NCBI GenBank assembly: GCA_022606425.2
Contig: JAHDVF020001258.1
Span: 434,001-498,000 of the forward strand
DNA length: 64,000 nucleotides
Direction: 5' to 3'
Source: Lepidostoma basale
Taxonomy: Eukaryota > Arthropoda > Insecta > Trichoptera > Lepidostomatidae
Shown piece by piece: positions 49,455-59,480 of this stretch; the stretch's first letter is position 1, and every line of letters begins with the position of its first letter. Under the pieces are notes generated by a model. It had not been told where the DNA came from, searched no databases, and worked only from the letters and a program-made list of their open reading frames with translations. Position numbers and translations under genes: made by a program.

Positions 49455-49535
49455 GAGAGTTGCTCCTCCTGTGTGGTTGATTCCTAGCTGTCCTTCCATC
49501 TTTTAGAATCTATTCGAGGGCAAAACCCGAGAGGC
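49455..49535 (-). mobile_element. LINE-C extreme 3' fragment
   Basis: GTTGCTCCTCCTGTGTGGTT, CTAGCTGTCCTTCCATCTTT and AACCCGAGAGGCGGATTATT match 8268-8356 with small gaps. Fused to LINE-B at about 49545 in the opposite orientation. Confidence 0.6.
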
Positions 49536-49544
49536 GGATTATTA

Positions 49545-49755
49545 GTATTTTTAGAGTAGATCCAGAAGAAGATACTGGAGGGACTATGTAGCCCGAATGG
49601 ATGGTGACAGACTTGCATATATAGCCGCTTATGAAATCCCCTCCGGACACCGCCCACCTGGAAGACCGCCTAAGAGACGGAGGGACAGCTGGATCTCATC
49701 ATCCGACGAGACATGATTTCTGTTTCACAGATCGTCAGATCTATTAAAAGAAGAA
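49545..49755 (+). mobile_element. LINE-B extreme 3' fragment with GAA tail
   Basis: Pieces SRVDPEEDT in one frame and RMDGDRLAYIAAYEIPSGHR, PPGRPPKRRRDSWISSSDET across frames, then ATCGTCAGATCTATTAAAAG, AAGAAC. Inverse of 45395-45620. Confidence 0.75.
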
Positions 49756-50384
49756 CAATACAATTTTCAATGATTATATAACTCTCAAAAGATATTTAAT
49801 GATTTGAGAGTCATTTTTTTGTGGTCGGTCAAAGGTATCGTGTGTCTTACAAGAGATTATATTTATTATTTCGCATCGTTGAGTGTTCAAAGATCATTGA
49901 CTCTGCGATACGTAGGAGCTATTTGACTTGTAATATTGTTCCTGGAGAAATGAGGAAGACAACAACCGGAAATGATAGGATGACTTGCGGATTTGTATAA
50001 TGCTTTGCCCAACGAGACATGAGATTCTGAAGAAAATGTATCATCGATATTCTCGAGTGCTGGTTACCCTTAACGAGTGTCTACACTGAGAAAGTATATA
50101 AAAGTGTGAGGTTTCTTATCAAAAACACTGAGCTTTTTTAAAAGTAAAGAAAAATTGTAAATCAAATCATTAGTTAAAAATTAAATAATATAGGTATGTG
50201 CTCGTTGCCATTTTCTGGTAATTATAAAAAAAACTATTTTCAAAAATACAACTACAAGTATTTTATTTTTATTTTCATTATTTACAATACTTCTTCCATG
50301 AAATTTCAAACAAAAACATTAATAATTTTAATTACTATTTTTAAAGTGATTTAAAACTAATTATTATAAAGTATACATAAAATA
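49756..50384. other. Sequence without recognised gene
   Basis: No feature recognised. Confidence 0.3.
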
Positions 50385-50970
50385 AAACATTTGACCCTGA
50401 AAGTGAACACAATAAAATTGTGTGGCTCCATCGCAGAACGTTGCGGATCTCATGGACTGATATGGTCATTAACAATAAGGTTCAAAAATACAGCCAAATT
50501 AGGAAGAGAATTGTTGTCTGATGTGAAGTATAGAAATATGGCATATTTGGGACACATTATCCGCAACGAGATATACGTAGTGGAGACCTGGACTCTCAAA
50601 ATGAACACAATAAACCGTATAGAAGCACTTGAAATGTGGCTCCATCGAATGTTGCGGATCTCATGGACTGGTATGGTCAGCAACAATGAATTGCTGCAGT
50701 AGGAAGAGAAATGTTGTCTGCTGTTAAGTCTAGTAAGAGGGCATATTTGGACACATTCTCCGCAACGAGAAATACGATCTTCTGCACCTTATCATGAAAG
50801 GTAAGATCGAGGGTAGGCCCCAGATGTCCTGGCTCGAGTATATCAAGGAGCGGACCGGAATTCGGGGGTGGGGGAGTTGTTCTGTCTGCCACAGGACAGA
50901 GAGGCCTACGCCAGAGTGATAGCTGACGTCGGGGGGACCTGACGTGGCACTTGAAGAAGAAGAAGAAAAA
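50385..50970 (+). mobile_element. LINE-D copy with internal tandem duplication and GAA tail
   Basis: Codes in pieces for WTLKMNTINRIEALEMWLHR, MLRISWTGMVSNNELLQ, SKRAYLDTFSATRNTIFC-like sequence in one frame and GHILRNEKYDLLHLIMKGKI, EGRPQMSWLEYIKERTGI, YARVIADVGGT with shifts, and a GAAGAAGAAGAA tail at 50955-50968. The segment containing HRRTLRISWTD and the GH.IRNE block occurs twice (50404-50577 and about 50600-50775). Confidence 0.82.
50404..50775 (+). repeat. Tandem duplication inside LINE-D
   Basis: GAACACAATAAA, TGGCTCCATCG, GTTGCGGATCTCATGGACTG, TATGGTCA, GAAGAGAA.TGTTGTCTG, ATTTGG.ACACAT and CCGCAACGAGA.ATACG appear in the same order twice, about 195-200 bases apart. Confidence 0.8.
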
Positions 50971-51924
50971 CATTTTGTATTTTTATCCATGTAATAGTCA
51001 TTATGACAATCAGGTTCGCTCGTACCTTAGATTCATCAAGGCAATAAAAAAACTAAATAAAAATAAAGGTTTAATGAATATATAGACTAAAGTGTCCAAT
51101 AATTAATCGAAAAAGCTATTTGGTTTGTAGAATTATATTGTATATCTTTGGATTTAAATAAAGTAATACTTCAGAATAAATTATTTTTGGATTCCATTAT
51201 GTGAATTAATATTCAAATACCAATGAAAACGTCTGTTTCCAAGAAGTTTTGATGTGACGATACATGTAATTCCCATTAATAAAATAAAACTCGTTTTCAT
51301 TCGTATTATGATTTAAATATGGATTTTTCATAATATTATTCGAAAAAACTGTAAAAACTCTTCGTTAGAATTTTTAATATACTTTATTGTATGTTACATT
51401 AACAAGACCGAGACATACGCATATTTGAGCTGCTACTTCAAAATTGAAATTCTCTTCAAGCAGATTTATGTGGTGTATATCACTTCAAGGGTATTATTTT
51501 ATCCTTCACGTTTATTATTGGATCTTCAATGAGATTAAGCGTTCCCACAAAATACAGAGGTATATTCTTTATATTACAATGGTACCCACAATATAAAATT
51601 TTTTATTCTTATTATGGTGATAAATAAACAACGATTTAAAGAAATACGTAGGTTTTTTGATTTTTTAACAGGAGAAAGACTTCTTGATCGGATTTTGACT
51701 TTTTTTCTGAAAATGTTATTTTTCGCACGTTTCAGAGTATTTACCATTTATCGGTAAATTGTAATGGATACAGTAAACGTTTTTGTTGAAAATACTTTGT
51801 TGACAACCAGGAAACGTAAATGACTTGAATTTAGGAAAAATATTTGATTTAATTTAATTCGTCGGTATAACCTGTATATATTTAAGTCTGTTTCGTAGAT
51901 CAGGCTAAATTAATAACATAGTGA
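50971..51924. other. AT-rich sequence; one HH-H half copy
   Basis: At 51215-51305 CAATGAAAACGTCTGTTTCC, AAGAAGTTTTGATGTGACGA and GTAATTCCCATTAATAAAAT, CGTTTTCATTCGTATTA match HH-H arms with a deletion. The rest has no recognised feature. Confidence 0.4.
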
Positions 51925-52100
51925 GATGGAAAAGGCAGAGAAGACGATTCTAGGAGGACCATATCGAGAGACTCCAGAGGGCCGTCGACCACCAGGACGA
52001 CCACCAAAGAGATGGGGAGGAGGCTGGCCGTCTTCATCACAGGGGGAAATTTGATATCTTGTATAAACAGATCGCAAGTTCTTCTATAAGGGGATATATT
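51925..52100 (+). mobile_element. LINE-P extreme C-terminal fragment
   Basis: KAEKTILGGPYRETPEGRRP, PGRPPKRWGGGWPSSSQGEI. GRRPPGRPPKRW..GW marks the terminus of an insect LINE protein. Upstream and tail are missing. Confidence 0.55.
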
Positions 52101-52109
52101 CAAATAAAT

Positions 52110-52420
52110 AATTAGTATTTATTCAATATCGCCATAACTTTGTGTTGCAGATTCATTTAACAATTTTTTATTATATTGTTAACAACACTAACTTAATTAA
52201 AAAATAAAATAAATATACAAAAATATTTCTGACACAGAAGCCCTTCATCAATGTTTCGTTAGTTTTTGTTTAAACAAAATAAATATTTAAACAAATCTTT
52301 CATGAATGTGGTAATTTTTTTATATGCAATATTTATTTTGTAAATACAAAAACCAACAAAACCATGTGAAAGGTTTCTGTTTCAGAAACATTTTTGTATT
52401 TAAAATTTGTTTTTTTAATA
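52110..52420. repeat. HH-T foldback repeat
   Basis: Starts with the shared HH terminus ATCGCCATAACTTTGTGTTG. On the minus strand (52212-52252) AUUGAUGA, A, GGGCUUC, UGUGUC, AGAAAUAUUUUUGU retains a UUGAUGA box (one change from CUGAUGA). An opposed copy at 52370-52400 has GGTTTCTGTTTCAGAAACAT. Confidence 0.5.
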
Positions 52421-52884
52421 AATTTAGTGTATTAACAGAAAAATTAACATTGTTTGTATAATTATAAGAAGGCGAAACAAATTTGTCACTATTTATCGAA
52501 TTTATATAAATTAATTCCAAGTAATACCACTAAACAATCGTGTTTACTATTATAAATTAAAACTTTATTTTTTATTTTTCAGCAATAAAACAGTTTACAG
52601 AATTCAACACTCATCTAAATGTAGTTTTTTTCTATATACTAATACTAACCTTCCCTTAGTGGTCATCATTAACCTAAGTGGTAATCATTTAAGAAAACTC
52701 GAAGGTGGCGAATTCGATTCCTTGTAATATCATATATTTACAATCTTTGAAATATATTGCATTATCAAAACACTTTATTGCATTTTTTAAAAATGTATTT
52801 GAGGGTGCAGACATCCAAAATCATTACTCACATAATTGATCATAAGGGGGTAGAGTAAAGTCTAGAAAGAGTGGTAGATTTTAT

Positions 52885-52990
52885 TTATTATGTAGCTCTG
52901 ACGAAGCTCCGGCAGGTTGCTTTAAAAAAAGTGGTTGTTGTTAAAACTGATAAAAGTGTGTTAAATTTAAAATAATGATACACTTCATAT
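52885..52990 (+). repeat. HH-J repeat, canonical CUGACGA box but broken stem II
   Basis: UAGCU, CUGACGA (52898-52904), A, GCUCC, GGCA, then GGUUGC in place of GGAGCGAAAC. The body TAAAAGTGTGTTAAATTTAA, ACACTTCATATGAAC matches the 59340-59480 copy. Confidence 0.55.
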
Positions 52991-53084
52991 GAACATATGT
53001 AATTGTTTTGCTGGTTTTTGAGATACCACTTGGGTATTTTTGGGGTTGGGATTGCCACGTTTAGTGTGGTAGTTTCCCGTTGCT

Positions 53085-53230
53085 TTCCATATTTGTTTAC
53101 ATCGGGATATTTGAACTCGGTTATTGTATACAACTTTGTAACAATTGATTCTCATGACATATGCTAAGTAGCTTATCTATCGGTCCTTTATTGAATTCTT
53201 TACCAGAACAAAGACAGTGTGATCTAGGCT
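53085..53230 (-). mobile_element. SINE-1 3' half, second tail type
   Basis: Minus strand: ATCACACTGTCTTTGTTCTG, AATAAAGGACCGATAGATAA, GCATATGTCATGAGAATCAA, TTGTTACAAAGTTGTATACA, ATAACCGAGTTCAAATATCC. The tRNA head is missing. The tail resembles those at 22720-22760 and 56690-56735, not LINE-W. Confidence 0.7.
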
Positions 53231-53716
53231 GATGATGACGATGATGACATAACCTGTTAATTTGTACTATGAAATCTCAATTTGAACGTGTAAAGATCTA
53301 AAAAATGACGTATTTATAACATAATGTGTCTCTCAGACTATAAATGTATTTATGGACTGGAAAGCAATTTCCTTTTTCGTTGTTATGGTCTGCAAATTGT
53401 TTGATGGGGTGATAAAGATTTTTGCGGTCCATCACACCGTATAGCATTGTCCACATTTCATAAAGACTTGGTTACTTTAAGGCACAACCAAGAATACCTT
53501 TCAACCAAAAATACTTATTGCAATAAAATTGGAAATATTTTTACAAATAAAAACGTTCCTTTTATAAAATATAATACAATAAATATAAAAATGTGATATT
53601 TATTTCGGTAAAAAATAGATTATTTTTTTCAATATATACATTTATACACTTATCGTTTATTTTTAAGATATCAAATATCATAAACTGTTAAAATTTATAA
53701 CACCGTTATGATATTA
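53231..53716. other. Sequence without recognised gene
   Basis: No feature recognised. A short GATGATGACGATGATGAC run is at 53231-53248. Confidence 0.3.
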
Positions 53717-54065
53717 CTAACTAACTAACCAGCACGCCGTCTCCCCAAAGGGGTAGGCAGAAAGAATCGACTGCCACACTTTTCTTTCCTGACATATTTC
53801 TCTCGCTTTCTCAACATTCAAACATCGTGTCATGCACGCGCGTCGATTTTTCTGACTCCTCACATGGCTGACATTCAATATTTGATTTATTTGATCGTGC
53901 CACGTTTTCCTCAGTCTTCCTCTATTTCTGCTTCCATTTACATCGTTAAAATATAATTTTTTTACCATTCATTCTTCTTTTATTCTTTCCATATGTCCAA
54001 ACTATCTTAATGATCCTTTCATTATTTTGTTCATAACGCCATCATTACTATTTTGAATATTCACT
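53717..54065 (-). mobile_element. LINE-A copy, 3' part
   Basis: Minus strand: GVMNKIMKGSL, IVWTYGKNKRRMNG-type shifted codons, MVKKLYFNDVNGSRNRGRLR, KTWHDQINQILNVSHVRSQK, NRRACMTRCLNVEKAREICQ, ERKVWQSILSAYPFGETACW. 83 codons open at the end. Hairpin CCCCTTTGGGGAG and tail GGTTAGTTAGTTAGTAATA. Confidence 0.88.
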
Positions 54066-54104
54066 TTTTAAACGTCGCTGTCAGTTGTTTTTAACACAAT
54101 ATGA

Positions 54105-54180
54105 TGGCAATATCGGCTAGCGAAACAGCTGTCCCGACACTAAAAAAGTGAATAATTAAAATTGTGATTTCATACCAGTG
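54105..54180 (+). repeat. HH-I fragment
   Basis: AUGAUGGCAAUAUCGGCUAG, C, GAAACAGCUGUC, CCGACAC. GAAA and the CAGCUG palindrome are intact. Stem II and the first box are degenerate. Confidence 0.45.
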
Positions 54181-54475
54181 TTATAAAAGTATCATGTGTC
54201 GGCTAAAACAATGGACTATATCTGATATCCAAAACAACTAAGCATCACGCCGTCAAATCGACGGGAAGGGCAGAAATAATGGCCCGCTTCACCGCTCCTG
54301 TAATAGCAAGGAAAACGTTTCACGATTTTTCGTGCCATGTTTCCTCGTTCATCCTCTATTCATATTCCGTTTACATCGTTTGCCTGGTGAATATTTAATG
54401 TTTTGTTCGTAATGCTTTCATTCAAATATTATATTGCATTTGATACACTATCATACACAGAGTTACAACACATTG

Positions 54476-54967
54476 ATCAAAGACAATGATTCCCAAAGTG
54501 GTCTATATAGACCCCCTGGGGTTTACGACAACTTGCAAGGGGTATATGTCAGCGAAAAAAAAAATTGAGGGTCTATGAAATGAAAATGGGGGTCCACGAC
54601 AGTGGATATCATGTCGGATGGTCGAAACCGATAGAAATTTGGGAAAATCAGACTATGGAGATGTTCGGCGACCTTTTTATTTCAGTCGAAAAAGATTTTT
54701 ATACGATTTTTTCAAATGAGCTAAAAAAATAAATGGACGCCAAACGTTTCGACCGGCAGATATTTAAAAAAAAAAGTTTGACAACGATATCCGGCTTTTT
54801 TCCGGATTTTTTGGCCTGATTTACTTCTGTTTCAGCTTCCAACACTATTTTTATAGTTATAGATGAATTTGTAAAAAAAAGCTATTTTCGGAAAGCAGGC
54901 GGACACAAAATAGTAGAAATCGGCAAGGGATCTACGGGACAAAAAGTTTGGGAAGTATAATCTAAGA
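54476..54967 (-). mobile_element. hAT-type miniature element inserted in LINE-A
   Basis: Element 54484-54959, 476 bp. Ends CAATGATTCCCAAAGTGG and, inverted, TATACTTCCCAAACTTTTTG. Flanks ATCAAAGA (54476-54483) and ATCTAAGA (54960-54967) are an 8-bp duplication with one difference. Same family as 19381-19670 but in the opposite orientation and longer. No transposase frame. Confidence 0.82.
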
Positions 54968-55046
54968 GGTCTTATTCCTACTGCATTCCTACTGCATATT
55001 CCTACTGCATGCAAACTGATCTAAGAGGTCTTATTCCTACTGCATT
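54962..55046 (+). repeat. 58-bp direct duplication inside LINE-A
   Basis: CTAAGAGGTCTTATTCCTAC, TGCATTC at 54962-54988 is repeated at 55020-55046. The spacer holds three short CCTACTGCAT repeats, a replication slippage product. Confidence 0.85.
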
Positions 55047-55197
55047 CTTCTTTTACCAGTTTTATGCCTCATTTCCACACATAATAGTAAGTACAAGAAC
55101 ACATTTGAGCACCGTAAACATATATGTATGAAAAAAATATATTAAAAAAATATGTAATAAAAGGGTTGTTGTGAACAAGTTTTTAAAATATTAATTT

Positions 55198-55715
55198 ACA
55201 CTAACTAACTAACCATCACGCCGTCTCCCCGAAGGGGTAGGCAGAAAGAATGGACTGCCACACCTTTCTTTCCTGACATATTTCTCTCGCTTCCTCAACA
55301 TTCATACATCCTGTCATGCACGCGCGTCGATTTCTCTGACTCCTCACATGGCCGACATTCAATATTTGTTTTATTTAATCGTGCCACGTTTTCCTTGGTC
55401 TTCCTCTGTTTCTGGTACCATTTCCATCATTAACATATAATTTTTTTACCATTCTTTCTTCATTCATTCTTTCCATATGTCCAAACCATCTTAATGATCC
55501 TTTCATTATTTTGTTCATGACACCATCATTCGCACCGCATTCACTTCTTATATTTTCATTCGTCACATTCGTCTAAGAGATCTCATTTCTACTGCATTTA
55601 GTCTACTTTCATCCTTCCTTTGCCAGTTCCATGCTTCGCTTCCATACATAAGGGTCGGTAGAAGAACACCATTGTGCACTGCCATATTTGGATAGGTTTT
55701 TGTTTGCGATGACAA
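55198..55715 (-). mobile_element. LINE-A copy, well preserved 3' end
   Basis: Minus strand: VVIANKNLSKYGSAQWCSST-type start (shift at 55685), LMYGSEAWNWQRKDESRLNA, VEMRSLRRM then a deletion of CGYSVYDRVS, TNENIRSECGANDGVMNKIM, KGSLRWFGHMERMNEERMVK, KLYVNDGNGTRNRGRPRKTW, HD, stop-shift. Hairpin intact and tail GGTTAGTTAGTGTA. Confidence 0.9.
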
Positions 55716-55879
55716 CTTTAAGTTTTTTATTTACATGTTTATTAATTTACATGTGCTCGAAAATGGGTTTAGAAACGTTAAATAATAGTCAATATAGAGT
55801 CAGTTTGTTACTTGTCATTAACTGTAAAACCAAATATATTCTGGCATTATATTAAAACACTGTGGAAAGGTAATTGCGT

Positions 55880-56385
55880 AGGTCATTGTTTGTTGGATAA
55901 GTCCTTTTGTTGATTGGTTTTGATCCGATTAATGCTAAACCAACAAAGGTTCAAAGCCAATGGATTCTCGCCCATTATTCAAAATTAACTCACCACAATA
56001 GACATAAGCAAACCACACTTCGCTCGGCGAACTCCTCAGCAATAGGAAGATTAGTTGAGCCGAAGCGTTGCCCTAGTACAAATTTCGGGGATCGAGCGTT
56101 CGCGGTAGCCGGTCCATCAGCTTGGAACAATCTCCCTTCACACCTCAGATGCATAAATGACCCGACAGATTTCAGATCTAAATTGAAAACCCATCTTTTT
56201 CATATTTCATACCCAAGTTAAACATTTATACTTTGTTCTACTATACTTTTAAACCGATCGCTTTTTAAGCGGTCACATTTAGATTTTTAGATTTAAAACA
56301 CGTCTTAATGCGCCCTTGAGGTGATTACATCACAAAAACGGCGCTTTAAAAGTTAGCATATTATTATTATTATATCCTTAAGTAT
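55880..56385 (+). mobile_element. LINE-X fragment, L2/CR1-like C-terminus with (ATT)n tail
   Basis: The 104-codon frame from 55907 contains AKPTKVQSQWILAHYSKLTH, TTLRSANSSAIGRLVEPKRC, STNFGDRAFAVAGPSAWNNL, PSHLRCINDPTDFRSKLKTH, LFHISYPS-stop. FGDRAFAVAGPSAWNNLP..LR......F...LKTHLF is the well-known C-terminal block of L2 and CR1-related LINE proteins. The 3' untranslated end AACGGCGCTTTAAAAGTTAG followed by (ATT)n equals the GGCGCT..AAA(T).. tail common in this group. About 100 codons remain. Confidence 0.88.
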
Positions 56386-56499
56386 ATCCCATCTACTTCA
56401 TTTACTAGATTAAAGCTTGGTGTGTAAAGAAAGGAATGTGATTTGATTTAAATATGCGACCATATGAAACAAGCGGCGATATTGCATCAACGCAAGAAG

Positions 56500-56735
56500 A
56501 TCTTCGACCTTCGTGGCTGAGTGGTAAGAGCTCTGACTTTCATAACGAAGGTCTCGGGTTCGATTCTCGGCAATGGCAATGTGTGATTGTCACACTTTCT
56601 TTGGTCTGGTGTAGTATTCACGTGACAATAAAATGGCGATAGATTGGCTACCTATCACATGTCATGAGAATCAAAATAATAGCTAAAAATAAATTGTACA
56701 CAGTAATTGGGTTCAAACGACTTGTTGTATACAAG
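56500..56735 (+). mobile_element. SINE-1, best-preserved tRNA head
   Basis: GACCTTCGTGGCTGAGTGGT, AAGAGCTCTGAC (box A TGGCTGAGTGG at 56515-56525), GGTCTCGGGTTCGATTCTCG (box B GGTTCGATTCT), GTGTGATTGTCACACTTTCT, CACGTGACAATAAAATGGCG, ATCACATGTCATGAGAATCA, AATAATAGCTAAAAATAAAT, TGTACACAGTAATTGGGTTC. The tail is the second type, unlike the LINE-W tails at 48 and 49 kb. Confidence 0.9.
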
Positions 56736-56767
56736 AAAAAAAAATAATAAAAAAAACTTTTGAGTAA

Positions 56768-57274
56768 TAGGATGTTTTTTTTAGAGGTACACAATACATT
56801 TTGAAAATGAAAAAAAAAAACATATTAAAATAATGTTAATGTATATGATACTTTCTTTATTTAATAGATAATTATATGCCATTATTGTTTAAATTATGAT
56901 TTCGGGCATATGTGGGCCACGGCTAGCTCGAATGAAGCGCAATCGTGAAATCCAATTTTCGACAATTGTTGTCTTTGTGGACGGATATTATCCACTAGTG
57001 GTGCGAAAATGATCCATGGTCTTTCGAATAATTTGCTCGGATGGACGATTATGTCGACCGTCAAATAGACGTAGTGCACGATAAGTTTGGCGAACCGTAC
57101 CACGATTTTCAAAATAAATATGCACAATTTGTAAGCGCTGTTCTGACGTCAGCCAATTCATGGTAAAATGGCAGAACGCACTGATTACAAATCAACTGTC
57201 AACTGTCAAATTGACAATCTGTAGAAACAATGTTGGCAGTTTAAAAAACAAATCTAAAAAAAAAACACCCTGTA
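56768..57274 (-). mobile_element. Mariner-type transposon with internal deletion
   Basis: Ends AGGATGTTTTTTTTAGA (left) and, inverted, CAGGGTGTTTTTTTTTTAGA (right), with TA at both sides. On the minus strand from 57163: MNWLTSEQRLQIVHIYFENR, GTVRQTYRALRLFDGRHNRP, SEQIIRKTMDHFRTTSG-stop, then directly ENWISRLRFIRASRGPHMPE, II. The first part is the N-terminal helix-turn-helix DNA-binding domain and the last the C-terminus of an IS630/mariner-group transposase. The whole DDE catalytic region between them is missing. 38164-38476 is a more deleted member. Confidence 0.88.
56960..57163 (-). pseudogene. Transposase N-terminal DNA-binding domain fragment
   Basis: Start ATG at 57163-57161 gives about 58 codons: TSEQRLQIVHIYFENRGTVR, QTYRALRLFDGRHNRPSEQI, IRKTMDHFRTTSG then a stop. 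The pattern EQR..IV..YFEN..SVR.TYRALR..YGRHNRP.E.TIR..V..F is the paired helix-turn-helix of insect mariner-like transposases. Full proteins run to about 340 residues. The product here could at most bind the terminal repeats. Confidence 0.85.
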
Positions 57275-57304
57275 TTTATTTCTTAATCAACATTTTTATA
57301 TAAT

Positions 57305-57460
57305 TTCTTCTTCTACGTTATTTAGGACTATGTCCTGTTTTTACTCAGAGCCGGTTCGTGGGATATACCTAGATTTTTAACTATCTCAATATATTTTGAG
57401 TGATCTTCCTGGATGTCAAATGCCTGATGCTACTATGTTTGCCGCTTTACTTATCTTTAA
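57305..57460 (-). mobile_element. LINE-B 3' untranslated fragment
   Basis: TTATTTAGGACTATGTCCTG, AGAGCCGGTTCGTGGGATAT, AGTGATCTTCCTGGATGTCA and TGTTTGCCGCTTTACTTA match 5492-5620 with scattered changes. Also the tail CTTCTTCTACG at 57307-57317. Confidence 0.65.
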
Positions 57461-57600
57461 AAATAAAATGAAATACTCTTTACTCAGTTTAAACCACTAA
57501 ATTTCAGTTAGTAGCGCCAACCGGTTTCACTCTGTAGCGAGCTTCCTCAGGGCTATATACGAGTAAATACAAACTAAACTAATATAGAGTTGAAAAGAGT
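57461..57600 (-). mobile_element. HH-L repeat with ribozyme-like motif
   Basis: Motif at 57510-57558 on the minus strand: UAUAGCC, CUGAGGA (57550-57544), A, GCUC, GCUACA, GAGU, GAAAC, CG, GUU, GGCGCUA. Both core boxes are intact. Stem II has four pairs including one wobble, and stem I is CC with GG, then UAG with CUA across a CG bulge. The body continues ACTGAAATTTAGTGGTTTAA. Confidence 0.65.
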
Positions 57601-57679
57601 GAGTGGAGAGAGGGGGAGGGGATGTTTAATTTGAATGAGAAGGGTATATACATATGTAATAATTAAACTCATTAAATAT

Positions 57680-58275
57680 TATGGTAGAAGGGTTGGGGCA
57701 GGCAACAAAGTGAATGGTGCACTTAAAGTTGTCATCGCAAACAAAAACCTTTCCAAAAAAGCTAGAATGGCAGTGCACAATGGTGTTCTTCTACCGACCC
57801 TTATGTATGAAAGCGAAGCATGGAACTGGTAAAGGAAGGATGAAAGTAGAATAAATGCAGTAGAAATGAGATCTCTTAGACGAATGTGTTGATATTCTGT
57901 GTGCGATAGAGTGTCGAATGAAAATATAAGAAGTGAATGCGGTGCGAATGATGGTGTCATGAACAAAATAATGAAAGGATCATTAAGATGGTTTGGACAT
58001 ATGGAAAGAATGAATGAAGAAAGAATGGTAAAAAAATTATATGTTAATGATGTAAATGGTACCAGAAATAGAGGAAGACCGAGGAAAACGTGGCACGATC
58101 AAATAAATCAAATATTGAATGTCGGCCATGTGAGGAGTCAGAGAAATGCATGACACGATGTATGAATGTTGAGGAAGCGAGAGAAATATGTCAGGAAAGA
58201 AAGGTGTGGTAGTCCATTCTTTCTGCCTACCCCTTCGGGGAGACAGCGTGATGGTTAGTTAGTTAGTTAGTTAAA
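57680..58275 (+). mobile_element. LINE-A copy, nearly intact 3' end
   Basis: 5' truncated within RRVGAGNKVNGALKVVIANK. Continues ARMAVHNGVLLPTLMYESEA, WNW-stop, RINAVEMRSLRRMC, stop-type change, CDRVSNENIRSECGANDGVM, NKIMKGSLRWFGHMERMNEE, RGRPRKTWHDQINQILNVGH, VRSQRNA then a 14-base deletion shift. Hairpin intact, tail GGTTAGTTAGTTAGTTAGTT. Confidence 0.9.
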
Positions 58276-58839
58276 TATTATGGTCCTAAATGGGAGGGAA
58301 GGGGGAGTTAAGGAATTAAGACTAAGCTTACCCCCCCCCCCCTCAGTACTCAGAAATATGAGTAATTAACGTCAATTGAAAGAATAGATAGTTTTTTGAA
58401 TAATAGTTTTAAAATTTAAATAACCCTGTCAAATTGGAAATTTATTATTATTATTGTAATTATCTTTTGACGTAAATAGAGGGCTATGGTAGCATGATAT
58501 ATTGCTGTTTGTTTTCCATTTCAATCATGGAGCCATCTGCAATGTATTATTTGTGACATGCAATCGAACAGCTTGTTTGTCTGGTTGAGCCCACGGCATC
58601 CAAAAGCAATTAATTACATGCGAATATATTATCAGTGCTCACAAAGCTGCCGTTGTTTCCTTTGACCATTGGTCCAGCCGATGATAACGGAAACAATGCA
58701 TTGTTTCCCGAATAATCAGATTACAAAGCACCAGTTCCCATCATCCGCTTTACATACAAAAGAGTCAAGTAATTCTTAATGTTTAATACGAAACAAAATT
58801 TAGATACCATAAAATCAAATCAAAACAGTTTATTTCTCA
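58276..58839. other. Sequence without recognised gene
   Basis: A C-run of 12 occurs at 58330-58342. A less AT-rich patch at 58500-58740 (GGAGCCATCTGCAATG, TGGTCCAGCCGATGATAACG) looks low-copy. No coding feature. Confidence 0.3.
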
Positions 58840-59010
58840 AAGACATTGCAAAGAAAATTAAAGACAAAATAATGCCTTTTTTTGTAAAAATATCTAAATT
58901 AATGGCAGCAAGCTGCCGAAACCGGCCGAAGGCAAATTAGTGGGTTTTAACTAAATATACATTTAAAAAAGCTTTTTCACAAAAAAAACATATTTTCATT
59001 ATATATTTAT
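58840..59010 (+). repeat. HH-V repeat
   Basis: GGCAG, CAAG, CUGCC is a perfect 5-bp stem II followed by GAAAC, CGGCC. Upstream CTAAATTAAT replaces CUGANGA. The body TAGTGGGTTTTAACTAAATA, TACATTTAAAAAAGC matches the sequence around the hAT insert at 30.1-30.7 kb. Confidence 0.55.
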
Positions 59011-59339
59011 ATCATGAAATTTCAAATAACAATTTTTTTTAAAGTGAAAGGCATCTCTTGAGTAAATGTAAAATATTTTTTTTGTATTATAATTTAACGA
59101 AAAAATATTGAAATTTAAAAATGCCCATTGGAAATAATGTTAAATATTCCCATAAAAAAATTAACTTCTCTGTCCGCCGCTAAAATGTAAATTTGAAAAT
59201 CTCGATTATTTATCCCTAATGAGCATGACTCACCGTTTTAACAGTCTATTCGTCCTAGTGCCCACTTTCTCCTACCCCTCTTTCTCCCCTCCACTTTATA
59301 ATTTTTTCTTCAAATGTTGTTCTCTGATTTTATAATAAT

Positions 59340-59480
59340 TTGACTCTTTCACCTTGACGAATCTCCGGCGGGAGCGAAACCGGTTGGTTTTACCAAATAA
59401 AGTGGTGTCACTAAAAAATACTAAAAGTGTATTATTATTTGATTTAATAATGTCATACCACAAATTAAATACTTCATACG
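59340..59480 (+). repeat. HH-J repeat, well-preserved
   Basis: Motif 59350-59388: CACC, UUGACGA, A, UCUCC, GGCG, GGAG, C, GAAAC, CG, GUU, GGU. Stem II CUCC/GGAG is perfect, GAAA is intact, and the first box differs from CUGACGA by one base. The body CCAAATAAAGTGGTGTCACT ends with CCACAAATTAAATACTTCAT. Confidence 0.65.

Larger units (their letters stand above)
54240..55125 (-). mobile_element. LINE-A copy split by a hAT miniature element
   Basis: 54240-54475 carries the inverse of the last 240 bases (ACGCCGTCAAATCGACGGGA damaged hairpin, TCGTGCCATGTTTCCTCG, TTGATACACTATCATACACA) and 54960-55125 the upstream part (TACTGCATTCTTCTTTTACC, ATGCCTCATTTCCACACATA). The two halves join at TCTAAGA, the site of the hAT insert. 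A 58-bp direct duplication lies at 54962-55046. Confidence 0.78.
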
